Below, one piece after another: positions 10,563-21,639 of a DNA stretch of 64,000 nucleotides. This stretch comes from Acanthamoeba castellanii str. Neff (taxonomy: Eukaryota; Discosea; Longamoebia; Acanthamoebidae). The stretch spans positions 35,633 through 99,632 of the forward strand of contig NW_004457372.1 of assembly GCF_000313135.1 (NCBI RefSeq), in the 5' to 3' direction. A program made the translations under genes and the position numbers. How positions within the stretch are numbered: the first letter of the stretch is position 1; each line of letters opens with the position of its first letter. Under the pieces are notes generated by a model. It was not told the DNA's origin. It saw only the letters and a program-made list of their open reading frames with translations, and searched no databases.

Positions 10563-12268
10563 TTAGGAGCAGAGGAAGGAGGTGAGGAGGTGTGCGACCT
10601 TCTCGGGCTCGTCGTGCTGCACCCAGTGCGTGGCGTCGTCGAAATAGGTCGCCTTGCACATGCCCGGGGCGCAGAAGGCGAGCGACTTCTCCACCATCTC
10701 TGAGTCAAGCGCGATATCTGATCGACCGACCGACGGCGCACCCATCAGAGCCGCGCAGCAGTCGGGGCGCTGGCAGGGCGAGCGAAGGGGAAGAAGAGGG
10801 CCGCGCACCTTTCTTGCCCCAGATGATCTGGGTCGGGACGCGAATGGTCGGGTCCACCTGCGGTGAGGGAAAGGGGCAATGAATTGGGGGGGAGGGCCAG
10901 ACCAGTGTGTTTTTCAAACGGGTGGGTGGTGTGTCGTGTGGGTTGTGTGTGAGTCGTGCGTGTGTGTACCCCGTTAGCGCGCTTGGCATACCGCAAGGTG
11001 GCGCGATACCAGTTGAGCATGCCGGTGAGCGCGCCGGGCTCGCTCCACGCCTGCATGTACCTGTGTGGTACGAAGGTAACATGGGAAGGATCAGCAACAC
11101 AACGCGCCGTAGTAGTGGCGGTGGTGACTGGGTCACCTGGGCAAGCTGTCCAGCGGGAAGGTTTTGCCAACGATCCCTGAACCGGCCGGAATTCCTTGCA
11201 GGAACGAGTAGTTGTTACTGTGAAGCACGCATCGGTGCGTGGCGTGTGCGTGTGTGGTGGTGCGTGTGTGGTGGTGCGTGTGCGGTGGTGCGTGCGGCGA
11301 GAAACTGTCAGCTGTGATTCACTTGGGAGTTACGGAACGATCAAAGTAACCCGGGAAGAGGGACTGTGGATAGCACGTACTGGGCAAGCTTGAGCTCGGG
11401 CAGGTAGGGCAGCTGGAAGTAGAAGACATACCAGCTCTTCATCAGCTGCGAGAGGCTCGAGCTGAGGTGCTCCTTGAATGCCCGGCCGTGCGGCACGTTC
11501 ATCACCACGAGCTTCTCCACAGCTTCCGGGTGCCTCTGCGCGAACCTGGCCATCAACCAGGACACACTTTGTCACTGCCCGTCGCGACGGTCATTCGTCC
11601 CCGATACAGCGTCAACTTACCACCAAGCAACCGCAGCGCCCCAGTCGTGTCCGATCACCTGAGATGGCGTTGCAATGAGTGTCTTGCCACACACGATACG
11701 ACAGGTTAGGGTGGGTTGAAGCGTACCACGGCCTTGGTGCAGCCGTAGTGGTCGAGGAGGCCCTTGACGTCGTCGGCGAGGTGGTCGATGTAGTAGGCCT
11801 CCACGCTCTCGGGCTTTGCGCTCTGGTTGTAGCCGCGCTGGTCAGGCGCCACCACGAAGTAGCCCTCAGCCACGAGCACTGGGATCTGCTCGTGCCAGGA
11901 GAGGAGCGCCGTCTCGGGGAAGCCATGAAGCAGGACGGCGAGCTTCTTCGACGAAGAAGCGCGATCGCCCGCCTCAATCACGTTCAGCCGCACCCCGTTC
12001 GTCTCCACCGACGTCTGCCCATGACCCCTCATCAGCTCAGCGCTACGTGCGTAGAAAAGATGGGAAAAAAAGAGAAGAAAAAATAGATGTTGGGTGGAGG
12101 TACGAAGGTGAGGCCGTCGGTGTGGACGTGCTTGTTGGCGTTCCAGTGGTGCGGGGCAGAGTCCCGGCCGGTGAAGATTGTTGCGTAGGCCACCAGGCCA
12201 GTGAGGATGAGGACCGCGACGAGGGTCGGATACACCACCGACGCCGCCACCAGCCGTGCAAAGCCCAT
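10563..12268 (-). CDS. Membrane-anchored epoxide hydrolase (EPHX4-like), copy A
   Basis: Alpha/beta-hydrolase of the epoxide hydrolase family. Eight exons (12268-12104, 12014-11727, 11658-11621, 11545-11381, 11217-11137, 11060-10970, 10857-10809, 10717-10563) give 343 residues. One N-terminal membrane segment ([19 protein letters not shown]) suggests a membrane anchor, as in EPHX4/ABHD7. Oxyanion motif LLHGFPE; nucleophile Asp in [10 protein letters not shown]; lid tyrosines in YFQLPYLPE and LNWYRA; acid in DIALD; catalytic His in [11 protein letters not shown]. The ATG at 12268 is chosen because upstream only a TTG extends the frame and copy B starts at the same place. The ATG is 115 bp from the RIT1 ATG, head to head. 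It is a paralogue of the gene at 31251-32833. Confidence 0.9.
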
Positions 12269-12383
12269 CGCGTACTTGTTCGAGATGAAACCAAACAAAC
12301 CTCAGGGAATAGCTCCGTTCCTGGCACAATACTCATATTTACCAATTAAAAAATGAATATAAATAATTATAATAATAAACAAA

Positions 12384-14856
12384 ATGGAGGAAGAGGACTA
12401 CTTTGCCAGGGGTGGCGAAGATGAAGATGAGGGTGAGGATGAAGACGAGGATGAAGAAGAAGTGAGGGTGGCCAGAGCGGCAGCGGCCGTGGAGTGGCGG
12501 GAGGGTGGCGGGCAGTTCGGGGGCGTGCCGGGGGGCGGCGGCAGCGGTGCCGCTCGCGAAGTGTACGGCTTCGTGCGCCAGCTGCGGCGGGAGGAACGCA
12601 ATGCCGCGCCGCGCCTCCACTCCATCCGACGCGATGCCCTCTTCCTGGACCGCCTCCGCAGGTGCTCGCCAAGACGCGACGCAAGACGCAAGATGATGAT
12701 TGTTTCGCTGGTGATGGTTGGTTGACATGATGGTGGTGGCGATACAGTGCGTGGCCAGAGTGGCCGCTGGGTGCCAACTTGAGGTGCGGGCTGTGGTACT
12801 GCCATCCGCCACCGGCGTTCACGTGCTACTTCAAGGTAAGACTCGATCCCTGCCTGCACGGCTAGAGCCCCGTAGTAGTCGTGGGTGTGGTGCTTCTGTG
12901 TCTGTTGGGCTCAGTGGTTGGTGGTGGTTCCGCGTGTTTGTGTGATCACCAGTAGTCGACCGACGGTCACACGGGCCAGTGGCAATTCAACCTGAGCCGA
13001 CTGAACGCCCACGTCGTCCTACAGGTGGCGCAGCACAATGGATGTACGTTCCTGCCTACCTGATGCCCCACAGGCGTTTACTCACACGCACACGCACACG
13101 CACACGCACACGCACACGCACACGCACACGCACACGCACACGCACACGCACACGCACACGCACACGCACACGCTGCAAGGCATGATTGTCGATTCGACCC
13201 GCAAAGGCAAGGCCTTTCCCGATAGTATGAGCCGCACGATTCCCATATGGGCGTGCGTGATCAATCGCACGTGTTATCGGCTACGGCTACTACGGAGAGC
13301 CGACGCTGAAGGCCCTTCAGCGAGCGAAGACGAACAGCAGCGGTGGGATCGATTGTGTATGCCTCCGTGGGTGGGCGATAGTGAGCGCGCGCAGACCGAG
13401 AGGAAACTGGAACGGTTTGTCGAACAATTGCTGGCCAGGTAAGCCGACCACACAGTCCCAGCCCGAAGCCCAGCCGACCACACGCGCTGCCCCACTCATT
13501 GCCACCCACCACTACAGCGATCAGCTGACGCTCGAGAAGATACGGGACAACCTGCAACGGCCGCTTCGGCCGGCGTGGATCGCACCTGAGTACCCACTGC
13601 CATGGAGCACCACCAGTGAGCTCCCCGACTTCACTTGTACGACGCCCTACACCACCAACACGACGTGCTGCGCTCGGACTCACGTGTTCTGTTGCGCGTG
13701 TCGTGCGTGTCGTGCGTGCGTGTCGCGTGAAGGTGGGGGTACGGTAAAGCCGCTGGTGTTGGTCTCCACGGCCCACGTTTCGCTGGTGGAGGACACACAG
13801 TACATCCAAGGCGCGGGAGACGACGAAGAGAGCTGGGCCATGGGCCTCACGCCCGCGCTCTTCTGGGACCATCACGACCACATCCTCGAGTACGCCTCGC
13901 AGGACACTGTCGAAGAGCGCATTCGCGAGGTCGTCGCCCGGTACAAGCAGCAGCGCACGCAAGCGCTCGCCGAGCTGACGACGGGCGGGGAGGGCACGGC
14001 TCAACAGCTGCATTGGATCGGCCAGACGGGCATTGCAGTGGCCGACGACGTGCACGCCCTCGTGCGACCCGAGGTAAACTTGTTGGTTGATGCGTTCAAA
14101 CCGCACAAGCCACGCACAAACTTACCCACACCCACGCCCCGACTCGAACAGGTATGGAAGCAGTTCGGCCTGGTGATCAACTGCGCCGATGCGAACCCGC
14201 AGGGTCACGCGGGCCAACTCCAGCAAAGCGACACGACCTACCTGCACGTTCCTCTGCCGGTACGCGATGCCGAATGCCACACTACACGACACACGACAAA
14301 TTTTGATTGAAGAGGTTGTCTATGGAGGAGGGGTGCAGCAGGGTAAGCGGGACAAGCAGAAGGTGTGCTCGCTCTTGGACAAAGCCCTCCCCGCGGCCTA
14401 CGAGCGTCTGCGCCAAGGGAAGCCGGTTCTCGTCCACAACGCTCAGTCCCTCGCCGTCGCTTCATTCCTATGCGTGGCGATTCTGCTTCGACACTTTGAT
14501 GGTGCGCACCCGCCCCCAAACTCGTCACCCACGGCGCTTGTTCCTCGGGCCAACGCGGTGCGACTCACGCGACACGCCACAGGAGCGACGTGGGAGACAC
14601 TGCAGGAGAGGCCCGCGTCACCCGTCACCAAGCCGCGCATTCAAAAAGCGCTTCTGTTCGTGGCGGCACAGGTGCCTCAGGGCAAGGGACCCTCGCGCGC
14701 GCTGATGAAGGTAACCTACGCATCGCGATCGCACGCCACCGCACACCACACACAGCACACTCACGCACACGCAGACAACGGTGCGTAACTTACCCCGTGG
14801 CGTCGCAGGAGCTCAACAAGTTCTTCATGTCCAGCTCCGCCAGCTACGGTATCTGA
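12384..14856 (+). CDS. RIT1: tRNA A64-2'-O-ribosylphosphate transferase
   Basis: RIT1 adds a phosphoribosyl group to A64 of initiator tRNA, which keeps it out of elongation. Ten exons (12384-12661, 12748-12835, 12956-13043, 13180-13438, 13518-13636, 13733-14073, 14152-14259, 14342-14501, 14583-14710, 14809-14856) give 538 residues. Family landmarks are ANLRCGLWYC, STDGHTGQW, CMIVDSTRKGK with IPIWACVIN, and FWDHHDHIL. The C-terminal part matches the phosphatase-like DUSP_C module (VLVHNAQSLAVASF), but the Cys and Arg of a phosphatase loop are absent. An acidic Glu/Asp run forms the first ~25 residues. Intron 3 is a pure CACACG array. Confidence 0.9.
13081..13172 (+). repeat. CACACG hexamer array in RIT1 intron 3
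   Basis: About fifteen near-perfect copies of CACACG fill intron 3 of RIT1 (13044-13179). It is one of the CG+(TG)n family of intron repeats in this window (unit length 6). Confidence 0.95.
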
Positions 14857-16360
14857 CGAGCCCCAACCCGCGGGCCAGCATAGGAAGTTCGTGCGTTGCT
14901 CGCGTTACATTCCATCGTCATCACGCACTGCACCTCCACCTGACATTCGACGGACTTTCTCTGGACCTCACTATCTGGCCCAGGCGGTTGGTGGAACTGT
15001 AATTGGGGTAATGGCCCAGTTGCAACAACAATGTGGACATCAACAAAGCGAACGACAAGGTCGAAGTGAAGGCCGATCGCGGCTGTGGGTCACGAACTTC
15101 GACCCCACCTGCTTCCAATTTGCTTCCCGCTCAGCTGTGGCAGGAATTCCCGTCTTGCGTTTGACATTCTTTGCTAAAAGAAATAAAGAGAAAATAACTT
15201 TTTCATATTTCTTTTGTTGTGTCCGTCATCTTGTGATCACTGGCTCTTCTTCGAAGGGCGGTTTGCCGCGGCGCCTTGCCTCGGTGGCTTGCGCAAGAGC
15301 AGAACAACCGTCGGCCTGGCCTGTGTTCTCTTCCGTACGGGACCAAGAGCGCACTCGGGGCTGAGCCAATCCTCGGTGGCTGGAACGTTCGCCGGGCAGG
15401 GTCGTTCCAGGCACCTCGACCCCTCCGCTTGGTGGGTGGCCTCGCGCAACAACAGGGGCATTATGATCATCTGCCCCTGGACCGCCTAAATCTCGTCATC
15501 TCGCGCGTCGGTGCCTGGTCAGGTGGAGGCGGCCCAGCCGTCCCTGAGCAGTGGCTATAGTGTAAATCAGCATATAAAGACACTGGAGCAAGTGGTTGCG
15601 TCAGGCGAACAGGCCTGGTGCGCGTGGCATGTCGAAGGCCCGATTAACGGCGGAAAGCAAGCGTACCCGCGGCTGGATAAGGCAAAGTTGGGGAACGCAA
15701 CCAACAACTTTTAAGGCCAGGACAAACTCCGACGGGGAGCCCCTCTGGAAATTTCAACAATGCCAGTTCAGAATGTCCGGAATGATATCCTATTGGTTGT
15801 GAGGTTGCAGGGAGATTGCGTGGGGGTGCGTCACGAGTCTCGGCTGCAGGGGAGATCGCGTTGCGTCTTGCCACGCTCCTCGCCACCTCGACGTCGTGCT
15901 CGCGTCACATGCTCCTCTTCACCTGCCTCGTAGTCTTCTCTGAGCTATCATATCGATTCTGTACGTCACACCTCTTGGTTTCCACATCCGAGACAAACCA
16001 CACGACAGCACGAACACACACGACCACCACCACACATCCCACCTTTCAACCTTGCACTTCACGTTCGAGCCACTCGCACGAGTGCACACGCCACAAGCTC
16101 ACCACCAGCGTCACGACACCGCAACACTCAAGGACCTTTACGTCGCTCGAGAACACCCTAACACTCAGCCCACGAAGCTGCGGCAGGAAAGGACAACAGC
16201 CGTCACTACTCTTTCCACCCCGCGGCGCGCGTTGGTTACCCCCCGGTCGGACCGCACCCAACACTTGCGCTGCACGGCGCGACAGCCCACGAACCAACAC
16301 TTAATTCCCCAACCACCATCAACCGCTCCGCCCACCACTCACCACTACGCGCCCCAGCCA
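14857..16360. other. 1.5 kb without a supported gene
   Basis: Short ORFs occur on both strands but none has family motifs or a credible exon chain. A stretch at ~15025-15160 reads as NNVDINKAND plus further plausible residues and may be a gene relic. The right end (about 15950-16360) is rich in CA/CAC and probably is the 5' UTR and promoter of the acidic-protein gene. Confidence 0.35.
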
Positions 16361-17200
16361 ATGGATCACCACCGCGGCAGCGCGGGCGGAGGCGGCAGCA
16401 GCCAGAGCGAAGAGCGCCGCCAACAACATCAGCACCAGCACCAGCACCACCCCGGCGACGATCACCCGCCACGAGGAGAGCACCACGTCGTCGGACAAGC
16501 GGACGAACCGACGGCGTCCAACCACCACCACAGCCCACCATTCGAGGAGGAAGGCGGAGGAACTGGCATGAGGAAGAGGAAGGCCGAGCTGCTGCAGCAG
16601 CAGCAGCACACAACGACAACGACGCCGGCGGAGCTGCAGCCGGCCGACGCGGAGGAGAAGGGATCATCGCCGCTCAGGAAGCGAAGAAGGCGGCGAGAGC
16701 ACGAAGGAGGAGGAGACACGAAGGAGGAAGAGGACGAGTGCAGCAGCGCAGAAGAAGAAGACGAGGAGGAAGAGGACGAGTACGCTCAAGATGGAATGAG
16801 AGAGAAGGGGAAGGAGCGAGAAAGGGGGGAACATGAAGATGGAGATGGAGATGAAGTAGTGGAAGAAGATGAAGATGACGACGAGGACGAGGACATCCTG
16901 GATCGAGAGAGCAAGGTGCCGTACGAAGAACTGGACGGCAGCCGCCTACGCGGAGGACAGGTCGAAGAGAACGAGGAGGAGGCCGGAGGTGAAGAAGATG
17001 TGCGGCAGGGCGAGGGCGGAGAGGAAGAAGATGAGGAGGGTGAGGATGGCCACCACGGCGAGGAAGCGGATGAAGGCGACCAAGATGAAGCGGAGGAGGA
17101 GCAAGAGCGGCAGCGCCTCTCGGATCGACCACCACGCAACCCCGCCGTCGCCTCCCTCTTCATGAAGACCTTCACCGGTAACCAGGAGCTCGATGAGTAA
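16361..17200 (+). CDS. Acidic, low-complexity protein of unknown function
   Basis: A single open frame of 279 residues from the first ATG (MDHHRGSAGG). It is disordered throughout: His/Gln-rich (residues ~25-55), a basic patch (MRKRKAELL then a QQQQ run), a second basic cluster (RKRRRRREH) that could be a nuclear localisation signal, then a long Glu/Asp tract. The C-terminus (NPAVASLFMKTFTGNQELDE) is the only ordered-looking part. The frame stays open upstream to 16052 but only with a TTG start. It may be a nuclear or chromatin-binding acidic protein; that is inference only. Confidence 0.55.
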   Translation: MDHHRGSAGGGGSSQSEERRQQHQHQHQHHPGDDHPPRGEHHVVGQADEPTASNHHHSPPFEEEGGGTGMRKRKAELLQQQQHTTTTTPAELQPADAEEKGSSPLRKRRRRREHEGGGDTKEEEDECSSAEEEDEEEEDEYAQDGMREKGKERERGEHEDGDGDEVVEEDEDDDEDEDILDRESKVPYEELDGSRLRGGQVEENEEEAGGEEDVRQGEGGEEEDEEGEDGHHGEEADEGDQDEAEEEQERQRLSDRPPRNPAVASLFMKTFTGNQELDE

Positions 17201-17348
17201 ACGAGTACCGACCCGCTGGCGATGCCAGAAGACGCGAATCCTCCAAATACGAATAATTATTTATTTTGCAGCCGCTTCATTATAAAAATATAAAAAAAGC
17301 TGCCTCTATTTTTTTTGACCTTTATTTTTTTCTCTTACTTCTTGTTCA

Positions 17349-17642
17349 CTACAGGGCGGCGGTGGAAGTGGTGCGGGCAAGGTCATAGTCCACCCGCTGC
17401 ACGAACTCTTCCCTCTTCTTCTGTATTTCGTCCTTTTCCTTCTTGCTGCCGTTGTGTTTGTGGTTGGCGGCCAGCTTGGCCTGCTGGCTGGCGTGCAGGT
17501 TGCGCGGGTCTAGGTTGTGCCGCTGGACCGACGCCATGCGCTGCTGGCCGTGGGGTCCCATCGCCTCGGCCTCGCGGGCCTGCTGGTTAGCCTTCACGTT
17601 TCGCGGGTCGATGTTTTCCTGTACCGCTATCTCGCTCTGCAT
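17349..17642 (-). CDS. Small basic protein with a duplicated DPRN motif, unknown function
   Basis: One frame of 97 residues from ATG at 17642. Two related segments are visible: NIDPRNVKANQQAREAEAMG and NLDPRNLHASQQAKLAANHK, about 26 residues apart. The C-terminus is charged (KKEKDEIQKKREEFVQRV). No family recognised. An upstream exon is possible because AG acceptors lie just before the ATG. It lies tail to tail with the acidic-protein gene (148 bp). Confidence 0.5.
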   Translation of the reverse strand: MQSEIAVQENIDPRNVKANQQAREAEAMGPHGQQRMASVQRHNLDPRNLHASQQAKLAANHKHNGSKKEKDEIQKKREEFVQRVDYDLARTTSTAAL

Positions 17643-18204
17643 CCTTCTTATCTCTCTTCTGCTAACGGCCCGACCTAGGTTCCTTTTTGGCGCGTTGAGG
17701 TGTGGTGCACGCGCGGGGTGCTTTGCGCGCAGTGCTCGATGGCCACGTCAGTTTCTACGAATTTCGGTCGTCTTCTGTGTTGCCTGCAGCCAGACTTGCA
17801 CGCGCAGCCCACGCACATGGTTTGCACGCGTGTGGCCCGTTGCCACCTTCTCCCGACGGGTTTGTGGGTTGTGGCGCATCGGGGCAGGCGTGCGGGCACA
17901 GAGACTACAAAAAGACACAGCGGCCGCCAGAACACACCGAGCAGAGCCACTGGCGCATACCTACTATCTCAGGAAATTCCAGCATGACCTAGCTCGTCTG
18001 GTGGAATTTCGTGGACGCCATCTCTGATTGATTTCGGAGTTTTCCGTTCTTTTTTAATTGCACTTTTCTCTTCTTTTCTCGAACCGGCCCGTTGCCAAAG
18101 ACACCCAAGCTGACAACAAACGACGCGTAGCGAAAAGGATCAGCAAAGACCCTCACTCCCCCAGCAAGAACCTCACCTCTCGTTTCCTCTCTCCCCAAGC
18201 CAAG
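17643..18204. other. Spacer between divergent genes
   Basis: About 560 bp between the small DPRN gene (minus) and the Cdc34-type gene (plus). ORFs here have no recognisable content. The stretch at 18037-18065 is T-rich and probably belongs to the 5' region of the ubiquitin-conjugase gene. Confidence 0.4.
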
Positions 18205-19190
18205 ATGTCTGACGCCGCCGCGGCCAAGCTCCTGCAGCAGCAGTTTAAGAGTACGTACAGTCTTGCAGGCGCTTTCTTTGTCCTCGCATCGATGCTCGCT
18301 TTGTTTTCTCGCATTAATTGATTGCTTCGCTTTGCACGCGTGCTGCTTGCAACAGAACTTATGACGGATCCTGTGGAGGGCTTTGCTCCCGAAATCCCTG
18401 ACGATTCCAACCTCTACAACTGGCGCATCTATCTCGAGGGTCCCAAGGACACCATGTACGAAGGTGGTGTGTTCCAGCTCAACATGGCCTTCCCGCGAGA
18501 CTACCCCATGGCCCCTCCCGAGCTGCGCTTCATCTCTGACTTCTGGCACCCGAATGGTACGTCGTTGTGCAATTCTCAACCCCCTCGGCGCGCTCACGCC
18601 AAGACTTTCTTTCTTTTTGCACGCTGTGCAGTGTTTGCCGACGGTAAGGTTTGCATCTCCATCCTTCACCCGCCTGGCGAGGACGAGATGAGTGGCGAGC
18701 GGCCTGAGGAGCGCTGGTTGCCCACTCAATCTGTGGCAACGATCATGCTCAGCGTAGTGTCCATGCTCAATGACCCCAACTTCTCCAGCCCTGCCAACGT
18801 CGACGCTTCGGTGCGTTCCTTTGTTGTTGCTGCTGCTGCGTGCTGGCAACTCTCACCACCTGGCTCACACTTGGCTGCTGTGCCTTTGCGCTACAGGTTC
18901 AGTGGCGAAAGGACATGCCTGGGTACAAGAGAAAGATCAAAGAGATCATCGCGAAAGCCAACGCAGAGTTTGATGGACACATCAAGATCCCTCATCCGGA
19001 CACAAACGAGGATGAAAGAGCGAAGGCGATCGAAAGGATCAAGGAACTGAACAAGCCCATGGACTTGTACGACGAATTCGATGACTATGGTGATGATGCA
19101 GAGGAGGATTTCGAGGACGATTTTGAAGATGGCGATGATGATGATTTCGAGGATGGAGACGAGGAGGACGATGACGAAGGCAGCGACTAG
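18205..19190 (+). CDS. CDC34: Ubiquitin-conjugating enzyme E2, Cdc34/UBE2R type
   Basis: E2 that works with SCF-type ubiquitin ligases. Exons 18205-18250, 18356-18556, 18632-18810 and 18897-19190 give 239 residues. The UBC core holds YNWRIYLEGP, FPRDYPMAPPELRF and FWHPN. The catalytic cysteine (about C90) is in GKVCISILHPPG. The acidic loop insert GEDEMSGERPEERW next to the active site is diagnostic of the Cdc34/UBE2G group. The last ~45 residues form an Asp/Glu tail (EDDFEDGDDDDFEDG), which in Cdc34 binds the cullin basic canyon. Function follows from family; UBE2G is the alternative, but it lacks such a tail. Confidence 0.92.
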
Positions 19191-19338
19191 ATCAAAAAAC
19201 GGAAGCAGCGAACACGATCAGCAGAGCACCACTAGCGTTGCAATGGATATACTGTAAATAAATCTTCCTAACAGTAAGAGGCGAAACGAAGAGGAGCAAT
19301 GAACAACATGTTGAGGGCCAAAATTGACGAACAATCAA

Positions 19339-19662
19339 TTAGAAGGGGAATTGGGCCTTCTTCGGGTTGAAGGGCTCGTCGGTGGGGTCCAGCTCATCGA
19401 AGGGGTGCGGGTATCCCTTGCGGTTGCGGAACTTCTGCCTGACGACTTGTTCCATCTGCACGTCATTGACGGGGTCCTCATCGGTAGGCGAGTTGAAGTT
19501 GATGCCTGCCGTGAAGTCCACTTTGCTGGTGTCAATATCACCAACGCGCGGCTTGCGGGCAGCCTGGAGGACCGTCGAGGTGCTCGCCAGGCTGCGGCTC
19601 CATGTCGCGCCCGCCGTTCTCGTGGCAGAAACAGCACTCGTGGCGATCGTTCGTCTCATCAT
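19339..19662 (-). CDS. Small protein with probable mitochondrial presequence, unknown function
   Basis: One frame, 107 residues if it starts at MMRRTIATSAVSATRTAG (ATG 19662), or 122 from ATG 19707. The N-terminus is rich in Arg, Ser, Thr and Ala with no acid for ~30 residues, as in mitochondrial targeting peptides. The mature part (KVDFTAGINFNSP, FRNRKGYPHPFDELDP, KKAQFPF at the end) is charged and soluble. I do not recognise a family; a small respiratory-complex subunit is a guess. Its start lies 78-122 bp from the isomerase ATG, head to head. Confidence 0.55.
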   Translation of the reverse strand: MMRRTIATSAVSATRTAGATWSRSLASTSTVLQAARKPRVGDIDTSKVDFTAGINFNSPTDEDPVNDVQMEQVVRQKFRNRKGYPHPFDELDPTDEPFNPKKAQFPF

Positions 19663-19784
19663 TTTGTTTTGATGTTGCCTGCCCTTTTGCAGCTCGCAGT
19701 TTTCCATTTCCTTGCGGCTTTTCCCTCATGTAAAAAGAAAAAGGAAAAGGAAAAAAGAAAGAGCTTCACAAACTCTGCGACGAC

Positions 19785-21080
19785 ATGTCGAGCAAGGAGC
19801 ACGTTGTGGGCGACTACTCGAAGTACACATGCCTGCGGGTCGACAAGCCCGGCGAAGGTGTGGCTGAGGTGGTGCTGGCACGGCCCAAGCAGCTGAACAC
19901 GATGACCGCCGAGTTCTTTGAAGAAATCGGTCGCGTGTTCCGTGCGCTCGATTGCGACCCCGAGGTCAACGCCATCGTGCTCTGGGCCGAGGGGCGCATG
20001 TTCACCGCCGGCCTCGACCTCAAGGCCGCCGCCTCCTCCTTCAACCCTGGTACCCCCGCCTTTCCCAAACATTTTATATTGTTTTTTTTTTTGGATTTTA
20101 ATCTGCCTGTGGCACAGACCCGAGCATGAGCAGGTCGGAGGGCGGGATCTTCTTCAGGAAGATCGTGAAACATGGCAGTCCGACCTGTCGCAGATCCAGG
20201 AGTGCACCAAGCCGGTCATCGCGGCCACGCACGGGCGCTGCATCGGTGGCGGTGTGGACCTTGTCACTGGTACTACTCAATGCCGCGGCGTGTGGGAGCA
20301 CGTCGTTGGTCGCTTACTCGACGCGATGCTGTAGCGTGCGACGTCAGGCTGTGCACTGAGGACGCGACCTTCTGCGTTGCTGAGACGAAGATGGCGATGG
20401 TTGCCGACATCGGCACCCTGCAGCGCATCACCAAGATTGTTGGCAAGGGGCTGGCCAGGGAGATGGTGCGTCGTCGATTTCTCCAGGGGGAAGGGGGAGC
20501 CCACGTTCAGCCTCGCTGCACCGCACCTGGAATTGACACGTACTCTCCATTCGCCAGGTCTTCACATCGGATGACATCAACGCCCAGCGGGCTCACCACT
20601 TTGGCCTGGTGAACGAGGTAGCCTCGATTGCTCGCTCGTCGCTCACGAAACCAATCCAACTTATCGACACGCTGCATGCTGTGTGTTGTGTGTGTCGTGT
20701 TGTGTGTTGCGTTGTCGTGTGTCGTAGGTGTACAAGGACAAAGACGAATTGTTGGCCAAGGCAAGGGCCATGGCCAAGCGGATCGCCTCCCATTCGGCAA
20801 TGGTCGTACAGGGCGCGAAGATAGTGCTCAACTACTCGGACGAACACACCGTCGCCGAAGGCCTCGAGTACGTCGGTCTCTGGAACGGCAACTTCATGCA
20901 GAGGTGCGCCTGCCTCCCCCCCAACCGTCAGTGGCCAAGGCTCGCCACTTTCATCAGCCAATCTCTCTTCTCGCGTTCACCAAACTCAAACGTTTCACGT
21001 TTCCTCCAGTGACGACCTGACGGAGGCGATGATGTCCTTCATGGAGAAGAGACCGCCCAAGTTCAAGAACAGGCTGTAGA
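19785..21080 (+). CDS. ECH1: Delta3,5-delta2,4-dienoyl-CoA isomerase (enoyl-CoA hydratase family), with a one-base frameshift
   Basis: ECH1 moves double bonds in dienoyl-CoA during oxidation of odd-numbered unsaturated fatty acids. Exons 19785-20049, 20118-20269, 20335-20465, 20558-20617, 20728-20903 and 21011-21080. Motifs are MFTAGLDLKAA, THGRCIGGGVDLVT, DVRLCTEDATFCVAE and VADIGTLQR. Exon 2 must change frame at about 20168-20176: GIFFRKIVKH is in one frame and WQSDLSQIQECTKP in the next. One missing T (CATGG for CATTGG) would restore it, and all other exon phases fit if that base is added. Sequencing error is more likely than loss of a housekeeping gene. The C-terminus is KNRL, not a clear peroxisomal signal. 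The stop coordinate may be off by one base. Confidence 0.85.
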
Positions 21081-21639
21081 GTCGCTCGCATGAATAACTC
21101 ACCCCAATTTCCTCCCACTATCCACTCGTCACCGCACACGACCGCACCACCGCACACTACACACACGACACACACGCGCACACGCGCGCACACGCACTCG
21201 TCTGACCTTGCCTTGGCTGCTTCCGTTATTTAGGTGCTTCCTAGCGGGCCGAGAAAAGGTAAGTGTATCTTCGTAAGGGTAAGACCGTTGCGCTTTTTGA
21301 CTCCTCCTTTTAACCGCCCAGAAGACCGACCGGACCCTCTCTCGAAAGTTGCTCCCCTGAGATCTCACCACCCGAGCGCCATCGCCATCGCCGTCGCCCC
21401 TCTCCCTCGCCAGCGCTCTTGTTCCTCCCTCATCGCTCACACCGTCTTCTTCTTCCTCATCGTCTTCTGCCTACTTCTCTTCACCATCAATCTCCCCCGC
21501 CCTCCCGAATCGATCATCGTAATCATCCATGACGCGCCAGTAAAAAAAGCACAGACGTAAGGGACACGTCGTCATCAACTACATCACCAAGAAGAGAATA
21601 GAAGAATAGATAGAAAAAGGAAGAAGACAAGAGCACTCT
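21081..21639. other. Spacer and 5' region of the RGS/RasGAP gene
   Basis: About 560 bp with no supported gene. It has a CA/CACG-rich tract at ~21127-21199, a pyrimidine-rich run (about 21410-21500) and an A/G-rich leader just before the ATG at 21640. Confidence 0.4.

Noticed and set aside
13082..13270. CVCV-type ORFs through the CACACG array
   Set aside because: Translation of a microsatellite; the stretch is an intron of RIT1.
15226..15800. Possible gene in the 1.5-kb gap between RIT1 and the acidic protein
   Set aside because: Several ORFs on both strands, but none with family motifs or consistent splice sites.
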